Below, in pieces: positions 1 to 5,637 of a stretch of DNA of 11,211 nt. Made by a program: the position numbers and the translations under genes. Source of the DNA: Nitrospinota bacterium (lineage in GTDB: Bacteria > Nitrospinota_A > JADGAW01); assembly GCA_015231815.1 (NCBI GenBank), contig JADGAW010000054.1:1-11211 (forward strand), given 5' to 3'. The notes below the pieces were generated by a model. The model was not told the origin of the DNA, made no database searches, and worked only from the letters and a program-made list of their open reading frames with translations. How positions within the stretch are numbered: position 1 is the first letter of the stretch; each line of letters starts with the position of its first letter.

Positions 1-2
1 AA

Positions 3-50
3 GAAGAGATAGAAGATGATATAGATGAGACAGACTCTGTAGACAGTTGA
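3..50 (+). other. possible acidic C-terminal tail of an upstream gene
   Basis: The first 15 codons, read in the rmuC frame, are very rich in Asp and Glu and end at a TGA (48-50). The other two frames carry several stops in the same stretch. One reading is that this is the end of a gene lying mostly outside the window. The other is that it is a broken upstream part of rmuC itself. Nothing else identifies it. Confidence 0.25.
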
Positions 51-95
51 ATAGACAAAGAGGACTGAGAGCTTCCAACAGCTGAGCAGATACTT

Positions 96-111
96 AAAGG
101 ATGAGATGATG
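96..111 (+). promoter_or_regulatory. SD-like site and tandem ATG, candidate native rmuC start in the wrong frame
   Basis: AAAGGA at 96-101 is followed by ATGATG at 106-111, a normal SD spacing for the second ATG. This frame hits TAG at 124-126 after only six codons. The rmuC frame is one base back. One extra A in the A-run at 115-119 would join this start to the long open rmuC frame, giving a protein of about 426 residues, a usual length for the family. So this is either the true start with an indel, sequencing or real, or a coincidence in purine-rich DNA. Confidence 0.3.
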
Positions 112-581
112 AAGAAAAAGAGGTAGTAGAAGATAAAAAAAAGCAAGACAGTGATGATAAAAAAACTAAAAAAGAAACTGCCAAAAAAGAGGTTAAAAAG
201 GACAAGAAAAAGGAGCCTGCCAAACCAGAAAAAAAACTGGATGAAAAAGAAAAAAGCATCAACGAACTCAACACAAAACTAGCGGAAAAAACAGGGGAGG
301 CAAACTATCTCAAGGAAAAAATAACCTTTCAAAAAGAAGAAACTGAAAACCTTAGAAAACAATTTTCCGTCGAGTTTGAAAATCTGGCAAATAAAATTCT
401 TGAAGAAAAATCCAAGAAGTTTACTGAACAAAATAAAACCAACATTGACCAAATACTAAAACCGCTGAATGAAAAGATAAATGAGTTTAAGAAAAAAGTC
501 GAGGACAGTCACGAAAATGATATTAAAGAACGGGCAACACTTCTTACGGAAATTAAAAACCTTGCCGATTTAAACCAGCAA
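105..581 (+). other. in-frame 5' part of rmuC lacking a usable start codon
   Basis: From 105 to 581 the frame of the downstream rmuC gene is open and protein-like. It first encodes a Lys/Glu/Asp-rich segment (about 105-255), then a heptad-rich coiled-coil-type segment, then from about 345 a stretch typical of RmuC just before its core, with LRKQFSVEFENLANKILEE at the front. No ATG, GTG or TTG lies in this frame before 582. TGA stops stand in frame at 48, 66 and 102. No hydrophobic N-terminal anchor, common in RmuC proteins, is visible in this stretch. The segment is almost certainly part of the ancestral gene. Whether it is still translated is not decidable here. Confidence 0.6.
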
Positions 582-1385
582 ATGAGTAAAGAAGCGAATA
601 ACTTAACCAAAGCCTTAAAAGGCGATTCAAAAGCACAGGGAAACTGGGGCGAAGTTGTTTTGGAAAATATTCTGGAAAATTCGGGATTGGTAAAAGGAAG
701 AGAATATTTTGTTCAGCCTTCCTATAACAATGATAACGGGGTAAAAGTTCAACCAGATATTGTCATTCATTGTCCGGGAGAAAGAAGTATCATTATTGAC
801 TGCAAGGTGTCGTTAACTGCCTACGAAAAATATTGTTCAGCAGACGATGAGGAGGATAAAAAAAGGTATCTGAAAGAACATCTTCTTTCAATTAAAAAGC
901 ATATTGATGGATTAAGCGAAAAAAACTATCATGACATCAAGGAGTTAAAAACTCTGGACTTTGTCATTATTTTCCTGCCTGTTGAGCCAGCATTTCTTCT
1001 GGCAATTCAAGCAGACAATAATTTATGGAACTACTCATACAACAAAAAAATCATTCTTATAAGTCAGACTAACCTTATTGCAGTACTGAAGCTCATTGAA
1101 AGTATTTGGAAACAGGAGTACCAAAATAAAAATGCTCTTGAAATAGCAAAAAAAAGTGGTGATTTATATGATAAATTTGTTGCCTTGGTGGAAGACCTCA
1201 ATGATGTTGGAAGAAAGCTTGAGACAACAAAGAAAAGCTACGATCTTTCCATGAACAAGTTAACCACTGGAAAAGGTAACCTCGTAAAAAGAGCACAGGA
1301 ACTCAAGGAGTTGGGAGTTAAATCCAATAAATCACTGCCCCAAAATCTTGTTGAGGGTTCAGAGGAAGAACTCAACGTTGAATAA
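582..1385 (+). CDS. rmuC: DNA recombination protein RmuC, core domain (5' end disrupted)
   Basis: RmuC proteins are predicted nucleases of the PD-(D/E)XK type that limit DNA rearrangement at short inverted repeats. From the ATG at 582, residues 11-28 carry the family block ALKGDSKAQGNWGEVVLE. Residues 57-62 (QPDIVI) and 71-84, with D73-C-K75 as a (D/E)XK-like motif, look like the nuclease core. Residues 180-245 are the conserved alpha-helical end with KQEYQNKNALEIA and the MNKLTTGKGNLVKRAQELK block. The gene ends at TAA 1383. The 267 residues from 582 are too few: the family is usually 400-500 residues, and family-like sequence continues upstream to about 345. ATG 582 therefore sits inside the domain and has no good SD. 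The gene is either a truncated remnant, frameshifted near 115, or started before the window. The core looks intact and not decayed. Confidence 0.85.
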   Translation: MSKEANNLTKALKGDSKAQGNWGEVVLENILENSGLVKGREYFVQPSYNNDNGVKVQPDIVIHCPGERSIIIDCKVSLTAYEKYCSADDEEDKKRYLKEHLLSIKKHIDGLSEKNYHDIKELKTLDFVIIFLPVEPAFLLAIQADNNLWNYSYNKKIILISQTNLIAVLKLIESIWKQEYQNKNALEIAKKSGDLYDKFVALVEDLNDVGRKLETTKKSYDLSMNKLTTGKGNLVKRAQELKELGVKSNKSLPQNLVEGSEEELNVE

Positions 1386-1413
1386 AGGTAAACCGTTAAA
1401 AGGGTCTAAAGCG

Positions 1414-1440
1414 AAGCTCTTCATGTAATTTTCAGAGCTT
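1414..1440. terminator. inverted repeat between convergent genes
   Basis: AAGCTCT (1414-1420) and AGAGCTT (1434-1440) form a perfect 7-bp stem around a 13-base loop, in the 63-base gap between the convergent rmuC and methyltransferase-fold genes. The position suits a shared terminator. There is no T-run after the stem on either strand, so it is at best a weak one. Confidence 0.3.
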
Positions 1441-1448
1441 AATCCATG

Positions 1449-2357
1449 TTAATCAATTTTTTCCTTCATATTTTTTTGTGTAACCTGAGGTTTTGCAAAA
1501 ACAAAAACACTGGACTCATTTTTCTTTAAGTCGGTTAATTTCAGGTTTATCGTTCTTTTCAATCCGGTGGCAATAAGGTAATACCCTAGACCAGAAACAT
1601 TTGCCGCTAAGGTGTTAACTTGAGAAATGACCTTATTCTTTACTATAAAATTGGGATACGACAACACTTTATTAAAAGAAAACCGACCCTCGCTCAAAAT
1701 TGCTCTTAAGGAAGAGGGAGAATAATAAAAAAGTTGTTCTGGAATAGAAAACCCCTTCCAGATTTTTCCAGTCATTCGACGGTTCAAGAGGTTGTTGGTA
1801 ACAATAATAATCCTTCCATTTTCCTTTAAAAGTCGGTGTGCAACCATAAGGGTTTCCCGTGGATTAAAGGAGCGTTCAAAAGAAAAACGGCAGAGAACTA
1901 CATCTATTTCCTTTCGGGAAAAACTTATTTCATCAAAATTTCCAACGGTAATACTTTTCAATCCTGTCTCTTCTTTCAGTGACTCAGCAATGTCACTGTT
2001 TCTCACAACTGAGTGAACATCAACTCCCTCAAGTGACAAATCACTTAACAGGCGGGAATCACAGCAGTCAATATCAAGCAGAGAAAGGTTTTTTTGTCCT
2101 GTTTTTTTAATTTCCTGCAATATTGCTTTGTTCATTGCGTTACAATCTTTTATTTCCCGCTTTTGGCTTTCCTCAAAATTTATGTTTTCTTCAAGAAATT
2201 TCTCTGTTGGCTGGGGGTTTTTAAAAACCATGGAGCACCAAGTGCATTTGACGATATCCATTCCTCCCTGAAGGAGAAAGGGCTTAAAGCTGCTTCCATT
2301 ACAAAGCGGACAGCTTTTATAGATATAGTTTTTTCCTTCTACAGATAGTTTTGCCAT
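1449..2357 (-). CDS. zinc-ribbon SAM methyltransferase-fold protein with degenerate motif I
   Basis: The 302-residue protein opens with two CxxC knuckles (C16-C19 and C38-C41), the zinc-ribbon start seen in many class I methyltransferases of surface-sugar clusters. A Rossmann-type methyltransferase domain follows (about residues 90-235). Its late motifs are recognisable: a HRLLKENGRIIIVTNN strand and a PEQLFYYSPSSLRAIL block matching the usual P-H-L-x-Y-F-S-P-x-x-L. Motif I is unusual: where the family has D-x-G-C-G-x-G, this protein has LLDIDCCDSRLL (93-104), with all glycines replaced. The usual His of the PEHL block is Gln. It may bind SAM poorly or not at all. The neighbouring membrane glycosyltransferase gene, upstream on the same strand by 106 bases, fits a role in envelope glycan work, but the substrate is unknown. 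The start has no clear SD. It is kept because the zinc ribbon begins at residue 16. Confidence 0.75.
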   Translation of the reverse strand: MAKLSVEGKNYIYKSCPLCNGSSFKPFLLQGGMDIVKCTWCSMVFKNPQPTEKFLEENINFEESQKREIKDCNAMNKAILQEIKKTGQKNLSLLDIDCCDSRLLSDLSLEGVDVHSVVRNSDIAESLKEETGLKSITVGNFDEISFSRKEIDVVLCRFSFERSFNPRETLMVAHRLLKENGRIIIVTNNLLNRRMTGKIWKGFSIPEQLFYYSPSSLRAILSEGRFSFNKVLSYPNFIVKNKVISQVNTLAANVSGLGYYLIATGLKRTINLKLTDLKKNESSVFVFAKPQVTQKNMKEKID

Positions 2358-2463
2358 GATTTATTCATTAAAAATGCTCATTTTACTTTATCGATACTTT
2401 TATACTCACCTACTGATATAAAAATAAAGTAACTCATATCATTAATCTTTTGATGAACAAACA

Positions 2464-4161
2464 TTAGAAAACGGGATAAAAGGTTGCTTCATTGATAACC
2501 CAGCTTGAGTGTAAAATTTCTCCTTTAGATAGTATGCGATATCCAATATATTCTTTACGGTAAGACTCATATATGAGAGCTACAAAGGTGTCCTTTTTTC
2601 CAGCTCCTAAATAATAGAGCTTATTCCAGGACCCATCAATGTTTTTACCAAATATTTCAATCCCGTGCGACCAAAATGATGGCATATTTAATGACACTGC
2701 TTGCAGAGCAAAAAGTTTTTTAGGCTTCTTAAATATGAAGTCTATATGAGCTTCAGAAATATCATTATTTGTTGTTTTCCAAGAGGTTGCAAGTTTTTTA
2801 TCCACAGCAAATGGTGCTTCTTTATTATTGATGCTTGCAATAATTTTCACTGGATTCACTGTCGGAGCAACAGCTATTTTTTTTAATTCCATTTTTCCTT
2901 TATATTTCGCTTTCATTTTTTTATATTCATGTTTTCTTTGGTAATTTGCGAAATATTTTGAGTTAATGGTTATTTGATGCCAACTATACAGTATTGAAAC
3001 AGTTATAAGGATAAGGAGAACAATAGCGCTATTTTCCTTTTTACTGTTTTTATAAAAGGTTATGAATCGATAGATAGCATAAAAACCAGTAGCAGTAAGC
3101 AATGGATACCAGCCTGCGACATAACGGTAAGAGTCAAATCGTAATTTTGTGGGGGTAAGATAGTATGAACCATAAAAAAGATTTGTGATAATAAAAACCA
3201 CTCCTATCCAGAGCAAAAAAAACTGCTCGTAACGTTTTTCTCTCATAATAAGAAGACCCATTCCAATTAAGGCAAAAAACATAATGGGAATATAGAGAAG
3301 AATAGGTCTTTGGGGGTAATGAAAGATTGAAGTATCTATATATGCTCCGTAAAGGTTTGGTATTGAGTGGTTTATGTTATGTGTTGAAATATTTTGATCG
3401 CTGACCTTCGATTCATAATTACTAATATGAGATTTATAAGGGGTCGTAAAGTAATCACCAAAGATTACCTTATGAGAATAAAAGGTGAGGAACACAAGAG
3501 TGATAATTCCTAAAACATATGGAGCCAAAATCCGCATGAGGTAATTCGGTTTTTTTATGTAATATTTTATGGAGGCAATGATTGACGGGATTGTAATCAG
3601 TCCGACAGTTGCTGCATCGATATATCGGGTTAAAAATGTCCAACCGATGAGAAAACCCAGAATCAATGAAGTTCTCCGGTTAAGTATTTTTTGTGTATAG
3701 ACTAAATAGGTAACAGTGGCAATGCAGCAAATTGTTACACTATTACTCCATGGCTCCGTTAGAGTATATTGAGTAAAAGGTATATATGCTGAAACGGTAA
3801 TAAGGGATATAAGGGAAATAAATTTATTCGTAAGAATACTCAAAAACTGAAAGAAAAAGAATATCGTAAAAAAATATAGTATGGAGTTGGCAATTAAAAA
3901 AGGCTGGGAAGTTATTCCTGTAAAGGGAGCAGCGAGAAGAGGATATCCAAGTCCAAAGGTATAGTTTGTATCGTCTAATGTTCCGTTGGCAATAACCTTC
4001 GCCATATTTATATACTGAGCTTGATCCCAAGGTGTTTTAATATTTATTCCAGATACGTCTGGCTGCTGAAAATAGAAAACAAGAAGGTTGGCTATTAATA
4101 AAACTAAACTTATGACTGCAGCCTCAAAATGTGGATTTTCCTTATGGTTAAATAAAAACAT
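2464..4161 (-). CDS. GT-C-like membrane glycosyltransferase with C-terminal discoidin-like domain
   Basis: This 565-residue protein has a first membrane helix at about 13-31, then a luminal or periplasmic loop with WDQAQY (D46) and a GLGYPLLAAPF stretch. This is the layout of GT-C enzymes (ArnT/PMT type), where an acidic residue in the first external loop is catalytic and the donor is a polyprenyl-phosphate sugar. About ten hydrophobic helices extend to about residue 400. The last 128 residues (about 438-565) are soluble and resemble an F5/8 type C (discoidin, CBM32-like) domain: an LATSW motif, an alternating strand pattern, an IEIFGKNIDGSWNKL stretch like the family's S-x-D-G-x-x-W block, and a final strand. 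Such domains usually bind glycans. The likely job is adding a sugar to an envelope glycan or lipid, with the C-terminal domain holding acceptor or product. The donor and acceptor cannot be told. The gene lies 151 bases after xerC on the same strand. No SD precedes the ATG. Confidence 0.7.
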   Translation of the reverse strand: MFLFNHKENPHFEAAVISLVLLIANLLVFYFQQPDVSGINIKTPWDQAQYINMAKVIANGTLDDTNYTFGLGYPLLAAPFTGITSQPFLIANSILYFFTIFFFFQFLSILTNKFISLISLITVSAYIPFTQYTLTEPWSNSVTICCIATVTYLVYTQKILNRRTSLILGFLIGWTFLTRYIDAATVGLITIPSIIASIKYYIKKPNYLMRILAPYVLGIITLVFLTFYSHKVIFGDYFTTPYKSHISNYESKVSDQNISTHNINHSIPNLYGAYIDTSIFHYPQRPILLYIPIMFFALIGMGLLIMREKRYEQFFLLWIGVVFIITNLFYGSYYLTPTKLRFDSYRYVAGWYPLLTATGFYAIYRFITFYKNSKKENSAIVLLILITVSILYSWHQITINSKYFANYQRKHEYKKMKAKYKGKMELKKIAVAPTVNPVKIIASINNKEAPFAVDKKLATSWKTTNNDISEAHIDFIFKKPKKLFALQAVSLNMPSFWSHGIEIFGKNIDGSWNKLYYLGAGKKDTFVALIYESYRKEYIGYRILSKGEILHSSWVINEATFYPVF

Positions 4162-4204
4162 TTTGATATGAGTATTTATCTAAATTAATAGAGGCGATGT
4201 ATGG

Positions 4205-4232
4205 CTTTTCTTTTCATTTCTGAAAAGGAAAG
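4205..4232. other. 11-bp stem-loop between xerC and the GT-C gene
   Basis: CTTTTCTTTTC (4205-4215) pairs with GAAAAGGAAAG (4222-4232) around a 6-base loop, with one G-T pair. It lies in the leader region of the minus-strand GT-C gene, or the trailer of xerC. No T-run follows on either strand, so a simple intrinsic terminator is not supported. An mRNA-processing or attenuator element is possible. Otherwise nothing recognisable lies in 4162-4312. Confidence 0.35.
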
Positions 4233-4312
4233 AACCCTCGATGAAAACCAATAAAATTACAATTAATCTATCATACACTATCGCTGAGAACCATACTTGA
4301 TTCCCGGGATAT

Positions 4313-5206
4313 TTATTTCTTGCTAAAGGGGTGAGCCTTGTCGTAAACATCCATAAGTTTATTTACGTTCAGGTGGGTATATTGCTGTGTCGTGGAAAGG
4401 GATGAATGACCGAGCATCTCCTGAATGGAACGTAGGTCTGCCCCGTTATTTAAGAGGTGTGTTGCAAATGAATGCCTCACGGAATGGGGTGATAATTCCA
4501 GTCCATTACCAGAAAGCATTGATTGTTTTTTAACGAGGTTATAAATATATTTTGTATTAACCTTTCTCCCTGCTTCATTAATAAAAAGGGGGATGGGTCT
4601 AGATTTTACCTTTGATCTCACCTGTAAATATTCTGGTGCTTCCAAATAGTCACGAATAGCCTGGATAGATTTCTCCCCGACAGGAATCATTCTTTCCTTG
4701 TTTCCTTTTCCAATTATTCTGAGGTAACCTTTATTGAAATCAAAACCATTAATTTCAGCATTACTTACTTCGCTCACCCTCAAGCCACAACTGTACATCA
4801 ACTCCAGTAAGGCTTTGTGCAATTTCCCCTTAAAGGTTTGAGTGTCAATTGAATCCAAGAGCCTGAAAACTCCGTCAACGGTGTAGGTGTTAGGCAGTTT
4901 TTTCTCTTTTTTGGGAATGAGGAGGGTATCTGTTGGGTTATTGGAAATATATGCATTTCTCACTAAATACTTATAAAAGGATTTTAAAGTGGAAATTTTT
5001 CGTCTGATAGTTGTCTTTCCGTATTTTTGCTTAAAAAGAAATGCGGTAAATTCCCGCAGGTTTTGTGCGTCAGCCTTAGTAAAGCAGCTAATACTCTTCT
5101 CTTTTATAAATTTTTCAAGCTGTTTAAGGTCTGTTGAATAACTTCGAATGGTTTCTTCTGAATAGTTTCTGTTAAACCGGAGGTGGTCGAGGAATTTTTT
5201 AATCAT
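4313..5206 (-). CDS. xerC: tyrosine recombinase XerC
   Basis: A site-specific tyrosine recombinase that, with XerD, resolves chromosome dimers at dif by cutting and rejoining DNA through a phosphotyrosine. The length, 297 residues, is the family norm. An N-terminal SAM-like DNA-clamp domain (1-95) is followed by the catalytic domain with all expected residues: R143 (GLRVSE), K167 (GKGNKER), H241 and R244 (HSVRHSFATH), H267 (LGHSSLSTT) and the nucleophile Y276 (QQYTH). The C-terminal VYDKAHPFSKK resembles the E. coli XerC tail (VYDAAHPRAKR) rather than the XerD tail, hence the symbol. An integrase from a mobile element is less likely because there are no attachment sites or phage genes nearby. 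The ATG has only a weak AAGG upstream at too short a spacing. A hairpin (5280-5314) separates it from the small gene upstream. Confidence 0.9.
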   Translation of the reverse strand: MIKKFLDHLRFNRNYSEETIRSYSTDLKQLEKFIKEKSISCFTKADAQNLREFTAFLFKQKYGKTTIRRKISTLKSFYKYLVRNAYISNNPTDTLLIPKKEKKLPNTYTVDGVFRLLDSIDTQTFKGKLHKALLELMYSCGLRVSEVSNAEINGFDFNKGYLRIIGKGNKERMIPVGEKSIQAIRDYLEAPEYLQVRSKVKSRPIPLFINEAGRKVNTKYIYNLVKKQSMLSGNGLELSPHSVRHSFATHLLNNGADLRSIQEMLGHSSLSTTQQYTHLNVNKLMDVYDKAHPFSKK

Positions 5207-5267
5207 ACCTTTTTGATTGATGTAACATGTATGAGGTATTTTACAAAAGATGAAAGAAATTCCTGCT

Positions 5268-5279
5268 ATAAAGCTTTAT
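5268..5279. repeat. 12-base perfect palindrome
   Basis: ATAAAGCTTTAT is a perfect palindrome directly abutting the larger hairpin at 5280-5314, in the gap between the small gene and xerC. It could be an operator half of the xerC leader or simply part of the hairpin base. No function is claimed. Confidence 0.3.
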
Positions 5280-5314
5280 GGGGAAAGGGCTTAAAAATCT
5301 TTAATCCTTTCCCC
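5280..5314 (-). terminator. strong hairpin after the 47-codon gene
   Basis: GGGGAAAGG (5280-5288) pairs perfectly with CCTTTCCCC (5306-5314). The 17-base loop can pair further (TTAAA with TTTAA). It begins 18 bases past the stop of the small gene on the minus strand and lies 74 bases before xerC. This suits termination or 3'-end protection of the small mRNA. There is no clean T-run after it, so it may leak into xerC. Confidence 0.55.
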
Positions 5315-5332
5315 GCTCAATTTATCATATTT

Positions 5333-5476
5333 TTATTCAACAAAAAGCATTCCGCCTTCGCTGAAAATAGCAATGTCAAAGCTGTCACCCATAACTTCAA
5401 TATGCTGAACGGTAACGAAATTCTGACCAGTACATCTTTCAAATTCTTTAATACTGTTAATAGCTAATTCACTCAT
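5333..5476 (-). CDS. small 47-residue protein of unknown function
   Basis: The reading frame runs from ATG (5474-5476) to TAA (5333-5335) and encodes 47 residues beginning MSELAINSIKEFERCTGQNF and ending GGMLFVE. I do not recognise a family. It looks like a small soluble alpha/beta protein: a first helix, then two or three strands (FVTVQHIEVM, FDIAIFSE, GMLFVE), one Cys (C15), a net acidic charge, no signal peptide and no membrane segment. Support for a real gene is good. AAGGAG (5484-5489) stands exactly 7 bases before the ATG, one of the best SD sites in the window. A sigma-54-like element lies 55 bases upstream of the start, and a strong hairpin follows the stop. A longer open frame on the opposite strand here (5183-5467) is judged a shadow because it has none of these signals. 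Antitoxin, regulator or stress peptide are all possible. Confidence 0.7.
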   Translation of the reverse strand: MSELAINSIKEFERCTGQNFVTVQHIEVMGDSFDIAIFSEGGMLFVE

Positions 5477-5530
5477 GATTCATCTCCTTATGAATAATGT
5501 TAATAATAAAATGACGCGTCGAAAAGCATA

Positions 5531-5547
5531 TACAAATTGCGTGCCAA
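5531..5547 (-). promoter_or_regulatory. sigma-54 (-24/-12) promoter-like element
   Basis: Read on the minus strand, the site is TTGGCACG, four bases, then TTGTA. The sigma-54 consensus is TTGGCACG-N4-TTGCW, so the -24 half is perfect, the spacing is exact and the -12 half differs in one base (GT for GC). The predicted start is near 5520, giving a 44-base leader with an SD. It would drive the 47-codon gene. The T at -12 weakens the call, since that C is well conserved. No rpoN or activator gene is in the window. An 8-base palindrome, GACGCGTC (5513-5520), sits at the predicted start point. Confidence 0.5.
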
Positions 5548-5591
5548 CTTTAATTGACAAAAAACCGTCTTCATACTTTCCCCTTATATCC

Positions 5592-5600
5592 TGTTATAAT
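5592..5600 (+). promoter_or_regulatory. extended -10 promoter for the tRNA nucleotidyltransferase gene
   Basis: TGTTATAAT is a perfect extended -10 (TGn plus TATAAT). No -35 match stands at 16-18 bases, as is allowed for extended -10 promoters. A consensus TTGACA at 5554-5559 is too far away to pair with it. Transcription would start near 5607, about 30 bases before the TTG at 5638. This makes the more upstream TTG at 5554 an unlikely start. Confidence 0.55.
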
Positions 5601-5637
5601 TCAAGGCTTTAATAATATTAACAACGAGGTTTTTACG

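Noticed and set aside
48..104. Reassigned genetic code (TGA as Trp or Gly)
   Set aside because: All other genes are free of internal TGA over thousands of codons, Trp is written TGG even within rmuC, and the tRNA nucleotidyltransferase gene ends in TGA inside a terminator.
2370..2430. 19-codon minus-strand frame starting MSYFIFIS between the GT-C and methyltransferase-fold genes
   Set aside because: No SD, very short and AT-rich. No structure or motif supports it.
4241..4300. 19-codon plus-strand frame after a GGAAAG
   Set aside because: The SD spacing is too long, there is no terminator or conservation signal, and the sequence lies in the leader of the opposite-strand GT-C gene.
4313..5206. 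Phage or island integrase
   Set aside because: Length, the catalytic set and the XerC-like C-terminal tail fit chromosomal XerC. No tRNA gene, attachment repeats or phage genes are nearby.
5183..5467. 94-codon open frame on the plus strand
   Set aside because: It overlaps the start of xerC and the small minus-strand gene, has no SD, and its translation looks like an antisense shadow.
5554..5559. Consensus TTGACA as the -35 of the tRNA nucleotidyltransferase promoter
   Set aside because: The only good -10 (5595-5600) is 35 bases away, about twice the allowed spacing, and no other -10 stands at 16-18 bases.
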